A DNA stretch of 64,000 nucleotides, from assembly GCA_001316125.1 (NCBI GenBank), contig BBCS01000002.1, positions 1 to 64,000 of the forward strand, in the 5' to 3' direction. How positions within the stretch are numbered: the stretch's first letter is position 1; every line of letters begins with the position of its first letter. This document shows, piece by piece, positions 50,612 to 61,161 of this stretch. The notes beneath the pieces are model-generated. The model was not told the DNA's origin, did no database searches, and saw nothing but the letters and a program-made list of their open reading frames with translations. The position numbers and the translations under genes are program-made. Source of the DNA: Vulcanisaeta distributa JCM 11213 (GTDB lineage: Archaea; Thermoproteota; Thermoprotei; Thermoproteales; Thermocladiaceae).

Positions 50612-51115
50612 ATGAATAGGAAATACGTATCTATCATACTCTTGGGAGCACTATTAATCATTATTATATTAAATATTAATGGCTTATTCCGCAGCTATGG
50701 CGATTCGAAGGAAATGACTATGCATGACCCCGTGGTGTATATATACGCACCAGTGATTAAGGCTTCGGGTTATGTCTCATTTAGTATGGGTAACTATGAC
50801 GGTGTCCCAGCGGTCATTTTCCAAGCAGGCACTCTTTACATCCCATCGGGACAGGTAATAACTGGCATTGGTTCCAGTTATAATGTCACAATTGGCATGA
50901 GTAGTGCCACTCTACAAAATATTACTGTATGCGCTGCGAATATTACAGCTACTGTACTTGGAATAACGGTGACGATAACCCCACAAAACGTTGGAGTATT
51001 ATCAGTAATATCTGAGATTATCTCAGAGCTACTGCCTCTTTATGACGTGAAAATATACGCATACTATGTTAATGCATCATCAATAACGTATTCCTCAATC
51101 GAGATTAATTATTGA
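50612..51115 (+). CDS. Secreted/anchored beta-rich protein, paralog A
   Basis: Unrecognised 167-residue protein. A basic start (MNRKY) and hydrophobic anchor VSIILLGALLIIIILNI are followed by an extracellular beta-rich domain with repeated GMSSA, NITV and TATV patterns, ending YDVKIYAYYVNASSITYSSIEI. The next gene has the same layout, with related blocks (GMSSASMSN; TTYAYYVSVGSLSYTG), so the two are tandem paralogs. The frame is intact and contains no G7 run. A surface or pilus-like role is possible, but nothing in the sequence proves it. Confidence 0.55.
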   Translation: MNRKYVSIILLGALLIIIILNINGLFRSYGDSKEMTMHDPVVYIYAPVIKASGYVSFSMGNYDGVPAVIFQAGTLYIPSGQVITGIGSSYNVTIGMSSATLQNITVCAANITATVLGITVTITPQNVGVLSVISEIISELLPLYDVKIYAYYVNASSITYSSIEINY

Positions 51116-51233
51116 CTTACATAAAGAAATTAATTAGAAATTGATTCTTTTACTTAGGTAATTTTTGTCACTGCAAATATATGTCATATTTATGGACTAA
51201 ACTTTAGAATTAAATCGAGAAGAAATACTCAGT

Positions 51234-51847
51234 ATGAACTGGAAAATAACGGCAATAGGTCTAAGCCTCGTAATAGCCCTACTAATTGCGGCATCAGTAT
51301 TAGCGTTGCCGTTAATGCCGACATACCTGGTCCCGTTGAGATTTATCTACCAACAGCCCAAATCAGCAATGTGCTAATGTACGGCTGGGTTTACTCAACA
51401 TCGACTCAGCCCGGTGAGTATGCGCCGGTGATTGCCCAGTCAATAGGCACGCTTAATGCGCCCAATGGACAGCTCATTAGTAAGACAGTCACGGTACAAT
51501 TACCAAACCCATTAATGCCTAATTGCCCGACATCCACGGTACAAATCACTGCATCACTAGGCATGAGCTCGGCAAGCATGAGCAATGTATTCATGTATGC
51601 AGTTAACCTAACATCAACATCAGGTAGCTTAAGCGGTATTCGAATAATAGCCGCTGGCTTGCCGTATGTAGTTAACCAAACAATCAGTAGCGGTACGATG
51701 TATGGTCTAACGACTTATGCGTACTACGTCAGCGTTGGCAGTCTATCCTACACTGGATTGAATGTTACGGTAACACCGGCGGTAATAGTCTGTTCCTCTA
51801 GTGGCGTGACGACATACTCTAGTGTACCAAGTAGTGAGATAGGCTGA
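51234..51847 (+). CDS. Secreted/anchored beta-rich protein, paralog B, one frameshift
   Basis: The signal-like start MNWKITAIGLSLVIALLIAASVLAL is interrupted near 51310. Another frame continues VNADIPGPVEIYLPTAQISNVLMYGWVY, QSIGTLNAPNGQLISKTVTVQLP, ITASLGMSSASMSN, YGLTTYAYYVSVGSLSYTGLNVTVTP. Reconstructed length is about 204 residues. Similarity to the preceding gene in the GMSSA and AYYV blocks supports duplication. It is serine/threonine-rich and probably exported. The function is unknown. Confidence 0.55.
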
Positions 51848-51972
51848 GACTGAGGGTATTGGCATTTTATATTTATCAAAATTATTATTTATTTTCTTAC
51901 TCATTCTTTCTAATAACCTATAAAGGCTATATATGAATTAACCTTAAAGGATATGCCTTACATTAGTTATTT

Positions 51973-52755
51973 GTGGATTTCTTCACTAGGTTTGGTCTCG
52001 GTCTCGTTAGTATGTGGAGGCGCAAGGTCATCGTACTACCTGCCCTATTTGCCGTGAACTTAATTACCTGGCTTTACTTCTGGGTTAAACCATCAATACT
52101 TGGTTTTGCGTTGATAGTCCTTACATTGGCTATTTTTCTGACCGTGGTCTTCATCGGCGTGATACCCGTGGTTATCATAGAGGAGAATAATTATGACCCA
52201 GGCGTGATTAGGAGGATGGGGGGGCTTGGCACATTTGTATCGTTGATAATCATATATGCACTATTCACATACGTTAGTTCAGTACTTCTTGCCTTGATTA
52301 GACCGCCATCATACCTCTTTGTAATGATTGCATTACTCTTTGCGCTACCCCTGACACCCCTCGTAGTACTGGCAGTACTGTTACCACCACTCATTGGCTA
52401 CTTCATTAGGGATAAGTGGCGCTCTCTTAGGGGTAGGATACCATTCTGGGGGGGAGTTTACCTGGGCCTCCTCTCAGCGGCAATACTTCTCCTAATGCCG
52501 ATGATGTACTTCAAGGTACTATTCGTGAGTACATCATTAATAAATGCCTTCGTACTCGGTGGAATAACCCTAATACTGTCATTAATACCGCTCCTCTACC
52601 CAAGGCCTGAGGTATGCAGGATATTGGGCATGGTAATGGTTTTCCTGGGCATATTAATGTGGATACTCGCCGCCGGAGGTTTAACCTGGGGGGGCTCGGT
52701 ACTCGCAATAATAAGTGGTGGGTATTTATATGATTGGAGACCACGGAGTAAATAA
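51973..52755 (+). CDS. Polytopic membrane protein, 260 residues, unrecognised
   Basis: GTG-started frame with about six hydrophobic segments: VIVLPALFAVNLITWLYFWV; LGFALIVLTLAIFLTVVFIG; GTFVSLIIIYALFTYVSSVLL; LFVMIALLFALPLTPLVVLAV; GVYLGLLSAAILLLMPMMYF; LINAFVLGGITLILSLIPLL; and a last pair ending near residue 250. No catalytic motif is seen. It resembles crenarchaeal DUF membrane proteins in general only. It sits between the secreted paralogs and the phosphoesterase gene. G7 runs inside may add glycines to loops. Confidence 0.6.
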   Translation: MDFFTRFGLGLVSMWRRKVIVLPALFAVNLITWLYFWVKPSILGFALIVLTLAIFLTVVFIGVIPVVIIEENNYDPGVIRRMGGLGTFVSLIIIYALFTYVSSVLLALIRPPSYLFVMIALLFALPLTPLVVLAVLLPPLIGYFIRDKWRSLRGRIPFWGGVYLGLLSAAILLLMPMMYFKVLFVSTSLINAFVLGGITLILSLIPLLYPRPEVCRILGMVMVFLGILMWILAAGGLTWGGSVLAIISGGYLYDWRPRSK

Positions 52756-52834
52756 ATTAAATATAATATGTGTATTTATGTATATAAATATGTATTATTA
52801 ATGCTTAAATAATAATGAGTGCATTGTAAATTCC

Positions 52835-54929
52835 ATGTTAATTAATAAGTATGGCTTGCAATTCACAATAATAATTATGGTAGCAATTGCCCTATCCCTA
52901 GTACTACTTGGACTTTTCGTTTATAGCATGTACCAAGGCGATCTTCTATTATCCATAGTACCACAATGTCAGACCTTACCAGCCTCGCAATTAAGTACTA
53001 AAACGCCCATTAAGCACGTGATTATAATATTCCTGGAAAATCATAGCTTTGACAACCTCTTCGGAATATACCCAACCAATAATACACTGAATAATTCATT
53101 AATTGATCAATTAACAATACCCAATAATCTACTTAAGATGAACAAAATACCCAATTACCTAAAGCCCGTACCAGTGGGGATTTATTATACGAAGGATCCG
53201 AATGAGGTTATATACCATACCATGCTGATTGGGATTATGGAAAAATGAATGGTTGGTTATGGGGTTCAGGCCCGCAGTCCCTTTATTATTATACGGTTAA
53301 TCAATTAGCGCCACTTTGGGACCTAGCTGAGGAATACGGACTCGCTGATAATTACTTCACGCCATACCTCTCAGAAAGTGCACCAAACCACCTCTTCCTA
53401 TATGCGGCATATGCACCGGTAATAGATGACTACGGCCCACCACCCTATATACCAGTCCAGGAGAGCATATTCGCAGAGTTATGCCAATATCACGTGAGTT
53501 GGGGCTACTACATAGATCCCAGGGAGCCTCCAAGCCTCCTCGATATTAAGTACTTCTACGGTATTAATAAGTACTCGACACATATACAGACCTGGAGTGA
53601 CTTTATAAGTGAGGTAATTAATGGTTCATTACCGGCGGTCTCCTGGGTCATGCCAAACCCAATAAACGACATGGGCCCGCCAAACAACATATTATATGGG
53701 GGGAGGCCTGGCTCCTCTATATAATAGATACGGTTGAGGAAAGCCCAATATGGAACTCGACGGTTATCTTCATAACATGGGATGAATTTGGCGGTTACTA
53801 CGATCATGTATCGCCACCGATAATAAATGACGAACCCTTGGGCATTAGGGTCCCGCTAATAGTCATATCACCCTACGCCAAGGAGGATTACGTATCCCAC
53901 ACCTTACTAACCCATGCGTCATTAATAGCCTTCATTGATTATAACTGGGGGGGGTTACCTGCCCTAAATGAGTATGTATTAAATAGCAACATACCTCTTG
54001 ACTTCTTCTACTTTAACATGAGTAGGAAGCCGATAATATTTAATGAGTCACAGGGCTTTCCGTTGATAAGCAATGTGTACTCAATACTTAACGCATCCAA
54101 CTATAGGGATTTATCGAACCTATTCCCATTAACACCGCAGATACCACTTAATGAGCTTCCATACACAAGGTATGGCTTCAGCAACATAACACTTATGGAA
54201 CTGGGTTCACGGGTATACGTGGGTAAAGACTTCATGTATATACCCGTAATTTACACGCCATTATTCCTATGGTTAATCATAGCCCTAATAATAGATTTAA
54301 TGTTAATATCATTACTAACCATAGGTAAGGAGTTTCCTAAGTCATTACCCACAATGATGTTGGGTATCGCTGGTGGTTCTGTGGTCACCGCATCAATTAT
54401 TGGATTGATAACCTTGACAACGGGCTTTCTCAATTACCTGGGAAATACTGGGGAGGCACCACCATTACTCATGGGTTACCTAATTGGTCTAATACTATTC
54501 TCAGTAATTGGCTCGTTAATTATGCGAACCAGGCATGGGCCCTACGCATTAATTACTCTTTCAATAATAATTCCAATACTCCTATACGTACTCATCTACG
54601 CCCAGGCAATTCAATCGTATTTAATGAGTGATGAACCATTACTATTTTACGGCTTACTATCCACGGCGCCAATAATGCTGATAGTGTTATTAATAGTCAG
54701 GCCATACGTGAGTGGTAATACGTGGACTAAGGGCTTCGGCTATACAGTTTCGCTGGCCCTGCTTTCTTACGTAATAATACTTATTATTGCTTTCATGTAC
54801 ATAAGGCTTTATCAACCTGGTTTGTCAACACTATTATTACCAACGGAATTCGTGGGCCTCATATTGGTTATTACCTGGTTTTTAATGGTGATGAGAGGTC
54901 TCAGGCTGGGTGTTGGTCATGAGCTATGA
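52835..54929 (+). CDS. Membrane-anchored phospholipase-C-like phosphoesterase, frameshifts
   Basis: The N-terminal anchor (IIIMVAIALSLVLLGLFVYS) puts a phosphoesterase domain (acid phosphatase/PLC family, PF04185-like) outside the cell. Motifs are HVIIIFLENHSFDNLFG, LADNYFTPYLSESAPNHLF, LPAVSWVMPNP, FITWDEFGGYYDHVSPP and RVPLIVISPYAKEDYVSHTLLTHAS. After this comes a large C-terminal membrane domain with about eight helices (from residue 480 on). Breaks lie near 53220 and 53700. Length is about 698 residues. The last 11 bases overlap the GlpA-like gene, implying co-expression with glycerol-phosphate oxidation. A GCTTAAATAA box lies about 27 bases before the ATG. Confidence 0.8.
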
Positions 54930-56317
54930 CGTAGCCATAATAGGTTCTGGGGTTGTCGGCTTGTTCATTGCGTATGAGCTTGCCCACTATAGGGTTAGGG
55001 TTTTAGTTATTGATAAGGAGGTTGAGCCTGGCTTTGGTGTTTCAAAGGGTCATGCAGGTGTTATTCACGTTGTTCAACCACCATTTAACTCATTAAGGAG
55101 TAAGTTGGCAGTTGAGGGCAATAGGCTGTATGATGGTATTGCAAGGAGACTTCATGTTAAGGTTAGGAGATTGAGCGCACTCCTAGTGGCTAAGAACCCA
55201 GGCCAATTAATTGCGCTACCCGCCGTGTGGTTAATCCTCAATCACGTATATGGTAAGCAGGGCTTTAGGGTTAGGGTCCTCGGTCCGCGGGGTTTACGCA
55301 GGGTTGAACCCAACGTTAGCGGCTTAGGCGCGGTCGAGGTTGATGGTTATGGAGTTATAAACTCCTTCGAATTAATATCGCAATTATACAACTTTTGTAG
55401 GTTGAATGGTATTGACTTCGCCCTGAGCACAGAAGTTAGGGATGCCAAGGTTCTGGGTGATGAAGTTGTCCTAGTTACGAGTAGGGGTGAGTACAGGGCT
55501 AAGTACGTGGTTAATTCCGCAGGGCTTTACTCTACGGATATTGCGAGACTATTTGGCGACGAGTATAGGCTTGAGTTTGGTAAGGGCGCCATGTTAGTAT
55601 TCTGGGGGGGAGAGCAGGTGAGGAACATTGTGGCGCCACTACAATTAATACCGAACCCAAAGACTAAGGCGGCGCCATCATACCCACCGTGTTCGGCACA
55701 ACGATATGGGGGGGACCAAGCCTATCAATGGGCGATAGAGGCGATAGGTCAGTCAACGAGGACGACGTTAATGTGCTGAGGGAGAAATTCGGCAGGTTAT
55801 TAAGGAATAAGGATTTCACACTAATAAAGGCCTATGCAGGTGTTAGGCCAATACCTGAGGGTGATGATTTCATAATAACGTATAGTGGGTCGAGTAGGCA
55901 TGTAATTCATTTAATAGGTATTGAGTCGCCTGGATTAACGTCAGCACCGGCAATAGCAGGAGGGTTGTGGAGATGCTCAGGGAGGCAGGTGCGATGCTCA
56001 CGCCCAAGGATGGTGTTAAGGAGGTCGATCCAATGGTAATGACTAGGGATATTATTAAGGACGGTGGATTAATAAGTGGCGATCAAGGGGAGGTCGTATG
56101 CCCATGCATGGGGGGGGTTACTAGGGCAGATATTCGTGAGGCGATTAAGCGTGGTGCTAGGACACTTGATGGTGTAATCTTTAGGACTGGGCTTGGCATG
56201 GGTATTTGCCAGGGAATGTGCCTCGGTAGAGCGATTAAGGTTATTTCTGAGGAGTTTGGTATAGATCCGAGGGAGTTGACAAAGTCAGGTGGTGGTTCAT
56301 GGCTGGTTACACAATAG
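54919..56317 (+). CDS. Glycerol-3-phosphate dehydrogenase, GlpA-like with BFD [2Fe-2S] domain, frameshifts
   Basis: FAD-dependent oxidation of glycerol-3-phosphate to DHAP. The FAD motif VAIIGSGVVGLFIAYELA is near the start and KGHAGVIH follows. Past a break near 55670 come YAGVRPIPEGDDFIITYS and HLIGIESPGLTSAPAIA. The C-terminal domain has four cysteines in a BFD-like pattern (CPCMGG near 56100, GICQGMC near 56212). Breaks lie near 55670, 55720 and 55965. Length is about 465 residues. It lacks the classical membrane GlpC partner. Start ATG 54919 lies inside the 3' end of the phosphoesterase gene. Confidence 0.82.
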
Positions 56318-57051
56318 TTGGTGCTGGGTTAGCCGGCTTATCACTGGCTCTTGAGTTACGTAGATTAGGGGGGGTTGAGACTGAGGTCGTTGAGTATAGG
56401 GACTATATCGGTGGTATTCATTCGATAATGCCTGAAACTAAAGGTTTCATTAATGACGCATTAAAGAACGTTAGTGCTCGGTTAAATACGACAGCGGTTA
56501 GGGTTGGTGACGCGACATACATAATTTGGAGGGGGGGAGGTTATAGGAAGCTTGCCGGTAATGTCGTTGTAGCCACGGGGGGGTTCAGGGTAATGACATT
56601 ACCTGAGTTGGGTATCTATGGTGAGAGACCTGCAGGGATTTATCCGCACCATGCAGTATTAGATATGTTGCATTACGAATTATTACCTGGTAAAAACGTA
56701 ATTGTGTATGGAGATAATCAATACGCGCTGTCGCTGGCTAGGGAATTAACGAGGCGTGGTGCTACCGTCCACGTAGTGTCGCCAACGAAGCTTGATACCG
56801 GGGGGGCTGTGGGAGAGGATGTTGATATTATTATTGGTAGGGTAAGGTATGTTAAGGGCATGGGGGGGAGGGTTGAGAGAGTCCTAGTAAATAATGAGTG
56901 GGTTACCGCGGACACCCTGGTGATATCCATGTTTAGACCATTCAATCCATTTCCCGAGTTTAGGGCTGTTGGTCAAGCGGTTATTGAGACATACGACCCA
57001 AGCATCGTCATTGAGAGCGGTAGGATAATGGCTGGGGGAATTAGTGAATAG
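56299..57051 (+). CDS. FAD-dependent oxidoreductase subunit (GlpB-like position)
   Basis: The intact 250-residue protein starts with a dinucleotide-binding motif, YTIVGAGLAGLSLALELRRLG, and has GNVVVATGGFRVM, a second Rossmann-like segment (NVIVYGDNQYALSLARELTRRGATVHVV) and DTLVISMFRPF. It resembles truncated pyridine-nucleotide-disulfide oxidoreductases that accompany GlpA in clostridia and archaea, where they may pass electrons to NAD or a quinone. It overlaps the GlpA-like gene by 19 bases and the next small gene by 8, so all are coupled. Confidence 0.75.
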   Translation: MAGYTIVGAGLAGLSLALELRRLGGVETEVVEYRDYIGGIHSIMPETKGFINDALKNVSARLNTTAVRVGDATYIIWRGGGYRKLAGNVVVATGGFRVMTLPELGIYGERPAGIYPHHAVLDMLHYELLPGKNVIVYGDNQYALSLARELTRRGATVHVVSPTKLDTGGAVGEDVDIIIGRVRYVKGMGGRVERVLVNNEWVTADTLVISMFRPFNPFPEFRAVGQAVIETYDPSIVIESGRIMAGGISE

Positions 57052-57256
57052 GTCTGGCGAGTTTATAATCATAGATAGTGACCTGCCCATTTACCCAGGT
57101 AATAGGGTTAGTAGGGATGTGCGTAGAGTAATAATTCCCTGTAGGGGGGGATGTAGGGTCATGGTTAATGATAGAGAGTACGTCATTAATAATGATGCCG
57201 CTATTATTGAATTACCAGATGTTGATAAGGTGATTATTAGGAGGGTGGTTTCATGA
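57044..57256 (+). CDS. Small Cys-containing protein of the glycerol operon, 70 residues
   Basis: The short protein has a CRGC motif (reading CRGGC through a G7 run), IPCRG-CRVMVNDREYVINND, then an all-beta C-terminus ending IIRRVV. It occupies the place of the DUF1667-type small proteins that follow GlpA/GlpB-like pairs in other prokaryotes, which have a CPxGC start. This one is shorter and may be a reduced version. A metal- or redox-linking role is guessed from context only. It overlaps both neighbours. Confidence 0.55.
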   Translation: MNRSGEFIIIDSDLPIYPGNRVSRDVRRVIIPCRGGCRVMVNDREYVINNDAAIIELPDVDKVIIRRVVS

Positions 57257-58678
57257 GTCTTGGGGTAATCGATGTTGGTACTACGAATATTAAGCTCATA
57301 ATATATGACGAAGAGCTTAACCAGAGATATTCAGAAACCGTAAATGTACCGACGGTATTCCCCCCCGGCAATTACCGCGTTGAGCAGGATGCAAACGCAC
57401 TTAGGTCTGCTTCAATCACTTAGTTAACACGGCTAGGGACAGGGGGCGTTAAGTACCTTGGTATCTCAACCTATAGGGCATCAATACTCGCGTGGGATAG
57501 GTCTGGTAATCCGCTAATAAACATAATCACGTGGCTGGATAGGAGGGGTCTGGAAATTGTTAATAAGTTCCCATACTCAATCATGAGACGTTTACCATTA
57601 CTGAGCAACATCCTAATACCAACATCACCAGTAGTGCAAATACTCTGGCTATTAAGGAATAGGCGGGGGGGCTTAATTGAACGTGTAAGGAGGGGGGGTC
57701 TTCATTGGTACGTTAAGTTCATACTTGGCGTACATCATTGGTAATAGGTATGTTAATGATGCCAGTAATGAGGCGTTAACTGGACTGTGGCATCCAGGTA
57801 ATTTTAGGAGGATTGATGCGGTATATGAATTGCTGGGGGGGATACCTAGGGAGGTGGGGGGGCCTGATGTTGTCGATAACATTCATGAGTTCGGGGGGGA
57901 GGTTAATGGAATGAGGGTTGGGGGGGTCTTAATAGCTGATCAACAGGCAGCGATGGTTGGTGAGGGCTGCCTAAGCATTGGTTGTGGTAAGGTCACTAAC
58001 GGTACTGGCTCCTTCGTGGATGCAGTCACTGATAAGTTTAGGCTCGCTGGCGGTGGTTTACTACCACTCCTCATACTTAAGTACGGTAACACGGTGTATT
58101 ACGGAATTGAGGGCTTCCTGCCGGCGACTGGTTCAGTAATTGATTGGTTAATTAAGCTTGGGTTACTATCTTCACCGCAGGAGTTAGATGGTTTAGTCAA
58201 TGTTGATACTCAGGGCATAGTGGTTGTACCGGCGTTGGCAGGTGTTAATGTACCACCAAGGCCATGCGCCAGGGGGGGCTTAATTGATAGCCTGACACTT
58301 AATACCACGAGGGAGTCCTTCGTGAGAGCAGTTATTGAGGGTATCGTTCAATTAATAGGCCTTATTTTCGACAAAATTAGGAATTACTCAAGGGTTAATG
58401 TCGTTAGGGTTGACGGTGGTTTATCAAGGAGCGTATTATTCCTTAAGTTATTGGCTACGGCATTGGATACCGCCGTTGAGAGGCAGAGGGATGTGGAGGC
58501 AACGGCTAGGGGTGTTGCGGCATTATTGAAGGTTTTTAGGGGTGATTGGTCATTAAACGACATTATTAAGGGGGCCCACGTTAATGTGGAGTTACGTATT
58601 AAGCCTGGTGAGGAGAAACTATCATTAAGTAGGGATGTTGTTAGGAGGATTGTTGAGGGGATGAGATGCAGAATGTGA
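57253..58678 (+). CDS. glpK: Glycerol kinase-like FGGY kinase, frameshifts
   Basis: The start SLGVIDVGTTNIKLIIYDEEL carries the first ATP-binding loop of the FGGY/actin-like fold. Later GISTYRASILAWDRSGNPLINIITWLDRR matches the substrate segment (W.D.R), and GTLSSYLAYII and LTGLWHPGNF follow in other frames. VLIADQQAAMVGEGCLSIGCGKVTNGTGSFVDAV and VVRVDGGLSRSVLFLKLLA cover the second domain. Breaks lie near 57420, 57440 and 57710. Length is about 475 residues, near the usual 500. The substrate is inferred as glycerol from the operon. Confidence 0.78.
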
Positions 58679-60076
58679 TTGAAAGGTTAATCAATGCACT
58701 GGGTCGTGATAGGGTGATAACGAGTAATGATGTTTTAAGGAAGTATTCCAGGGACTTTTGGCCCCCTATTAATGATGCGTGAGCAGGTGTTTAACGAGGA
58801 ATTACCAATGCCTCTCGCGGTTGTCGTGCCTGAGAGTGTAAATGATGTATCACTGGCCTTAAGGATAATTAATGAGGGTAATGACGTAGTGCCTGTGGTT
58901 GTTTATGGCGGCGGTTCAAGCGTTACGGGTGCCTCATACGGTGCTGGATCAATAATCATTGACATGTCTAAATTGAATAGGGTCATAGACATTAATACCT
59001 ATGACTCGTTGGTAACCGTTGAGGCTGGTGCAAGGCTGAGGGATGTTGAGACTAGGCTAAATGAGGTGGGTTATAGCCTTAGGCATATTCCGCAATCATT
59101 CAATTACGCAACAATAGGAGGCCTAATAGCGACGATGAGCTCAGGTCAGTATAGCACATTGTATGGCAATATAGAGGACATGGTAATAAACCTGGAGGTC
59201 GTCCTACCCAATGGTGAAATAACCTGGTTAAGGAGTAATAATGTTCCACGCGCATCCACAGGCCCATCGCTTAAGTACCTATTTATTGGTTCGGAGGGCA
59301 TGCTCGGCGTGATCACAAAGGCTGTGCTTAGGATTGTACCATTACCAACATCTACAATATATGGTGCATACTCATTTAAAACCCTTGAGCAGGGTGTGGA
59401 GGCCCTTAGGGAATTAATGATTAAGAGGGTTGTTCCTGCCATTGCCAGGTTATACGATGATAATGAGGCGGCACTTAGGTTTAGCGTTAATGAACCATTA
59501 CTGATAATTAGCTTTGAGGGCTACTATGATGACATAGTACAGACCCTATGGAGGAGGGCTGATGAAATTATTAAGAGCCATGGTGGGGGGGAATACGTGG
59601 GGGGGAGTAAGTACTTCGAGGATTGGTTAAGGACCAGGTTTAATGTTGAGGAGGAAATAGAAATGATTAAGATGTACGGCCTGTGGTTTGACACAATCGA
59701 GGTCTCAACCACCTGGTCCAGGGTTAATCGATTGTATAGGGACTTCAGGGAATCCCTACTCAGGGTTAACGGTGTTGTAGGTGTCATGGCCCACATATCG
59801 CACCTCTACATCAATGGCGCATGCATATACTTCACGGTACTATTTAAACCTAATGTAAACACCTACTGGGAGCTATGGAGTAGAGCCATGGAGACCGCAT
59901 TAAGGAATGGCGGATCCATAAGCCATCACCACGGCATTGGTATTGTTAGGTCTAAGTGGCTAGGCCGTGAACTTGGCAACGCACTTAACATATTAAGAAC
60001 AATAAAGACCGCATTGGATAATAAGGGGGGGATATTGAACACAAAGAGCAACATGTTCTTTACAACTGAAAGATAA
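58666..60076 (+). CDS. FAD-linked oxidase, alkylglycerone-phosphate-synthase-like, one frameshift
   Basis: VAO/PCMH-type flavoprotein. The N-terminus MQNVIERLINALG is joined, after a change near 58763, to ELPMPLAVVVPESVNDVSLAL, the FAD-binding VVVYGGGSSVTGASYG, then FNYATIGGLIATMSSGQYSTLYGNIEDMV and LFIGSEGMLGVITKAVLRI. Near the C-terminus SISHHHGIG resembles the active-site HHH of alkylglycerone-phosphate synthases more than the glycolate/lactate oxidases. Length is about 470 residues. It is the last gene of the glycerol operon (13-base overlap with glpK). Either ether-lipid chemistry or oxidation of a glycerol-derived hydroxyacid is possible. Confidence 0.75.
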
Positions 60077-60085
60077 CCGAAAGTC

Positions 60086-60120
60086 TTGCCCCCCCTTTAA
60101 GATAAGAAGGGGGGGGCCAA
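60086..60120. terminator. G/C hairpin after the glycerol operon
   Basis: An inverted repeat pairs TTG-C7-TT (60086-60097) with AA-G8-CCAA (60107-60120) around a short AT-rich loop. It lies 10 bases after the last gene of the operon and could end transcription or protect the 3' end. Both arms carry the abnormal seven/eight-base runs; with four-base runs the stem would be TTGGCCCCTT/AAGGGGCCAA. Confidence 0.5.
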
Positions 60121-60178
60121 TGATTCGATAGAACCTCGATAGTAAAAATTAAAATGATTTAGTAAGTTATATAGTAGT

Positions 60179-60393
60179 ATGGAGAAGGTTAAGGTTACTA
60201 GGAATTATCAGGTTACGATACCGCGGGTATTAGGGAGAGGCTCGGGATTAAGGTTGGTGATGTATTAATTGTTTATGTTGAGGATGATAAGATCGTATTT
60301 AGGAAATTATCAGATAATAGGAAGAGACTTACATTTGGTAGGAAGTTAACGCTTGAGGACATTGAAGCTGGTATTGAAAGGGGGGTGCATTAA
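60179..60393 (+). CDS. vapB: AbrB-type antitoxin (VapB-like), one frameshift
   Basis: Short DNA-binding antitoxin: MEKVKVTRNYQVTIP, a frame change near 60225, then GIRERLGIKVGDVLIVYVEDDKIVFRK, the AbrB swapped hairpin. The C-terminal tail (KLTLEDIEAGIERGVH) would bind the toxin. Length is about 71 residues. It lies 3 bases before the PIN-domain gene, the normal order for a vapBC pair, and probably autoregulates it. Confidence 0.78.
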
Positions 60394-60396
60394 ATA

Positions 60397-60792
60397 ATGG
60401 AGGCGATAATTGACACCAATGTCATAATTTTTGACTTATTCACTGATTCTGAATTCCACAATGAGGCCAGTGTGCTTATGAATTCGTTAGAAAAATGGCT
60501 TATACCACCTATTGTTATTCATGAACTTATTTGGTTTTTTAGAGGGCATGGGCTTGAGGATCGCATTGATTACGCAATACAATACATAATTAATGATAAG
60601 GCTGAAATACTCTGTGAATGTGGTGATAAAATACTTAATGCAATTAATTTAATGCGTACAGCGGGCATTAAGAATTATAATGACATGGTAATACTAGCAC
60701 ATGCGCTTGCTGAAAATAAGCCATTAGCTACCTTCGATACTAAGCTGGCCAGGTTAGCTAAGAAAATGGGTATTGCCACATTACCCAAGTGA
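60397..60792 (+). CDS. vapC: PIN-domain ribonuclease toxin (VapC)
   Basis: The intact 131-residue PIN domain has the acidic residues in IIDTNVIIFD (first Asp), VIHELIWFF (Glu), YNDMVILAHA (Asp) and LATFDTKLARLAKK (last Asp), the Mg-binding set of VapC ribonucleases. It starts 3 bases after the antitoxin stop. The neighbouring genes are metabolic and there are no mobile-element traces around the pair. Confidence 0.88.
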   Translation: MEAIIDTNVIIFDLFTDSEFHNEASVLMNSLEKWLIPPIVIHELIWFFRGHGLEDRIDYAIQYIINDKAEILCECGDKILNAINLMRTAGIKNYNDMVILAHALAENKPLATFDTKLARLAKKMGIATLPK

Positions 60793-60818
60793 TTTTTATT
60801 TGATTTTAGTATTAATTC

Positions 60819-61161
60819 TTAAACGTCTATCTCGAGAAATCCATCCTGAGTAACCCTGACCTTATACGTTGGTAATGGCGCCTTCACATCGGCGTACTCA
60901 CACTTCACGTCAGGCCTGACCTGCGGCTTCTCAATCATCTCGCCGGTCCTAACATCATACTTAGCCAGGTGTGCTGGGCATGTGGCTACGTAACCATTAA
61001 CATCCGTTAATAGGGCGCACCCCCATGTGGGCGCATATGGCGAGCATTCCGTAGTAATTATCGCCGTACTTAACCACGAGTATTGGCTTATTATCAACCC
61101 AGGTAATCACGGAGTTCCTTCTTTCAAAGACCTTAACCAGTATGGATACCCTCCTCCACAT
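60819..61161 (-). CDS. Rieske-type [2Fe-2S] protein, one frameshift
   Basis: A small soluble Rieske ferredoxin. The N-terminal strand VITWVDNKPILVVKYGDNYYGMLAI runs into CAHMGCALL (restored across a break near 61040), then GYVATCPAHLAKYD, giving C-x-H ... C-x2-H ligands, followed by TGEMIEKP and a C-terminal strand region. Length is about 114 residues. It could feed electrons to an oxygenase or another reductase; no such enzyme is adjacent. It is convergent with vapC. Confidence 0.75.
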
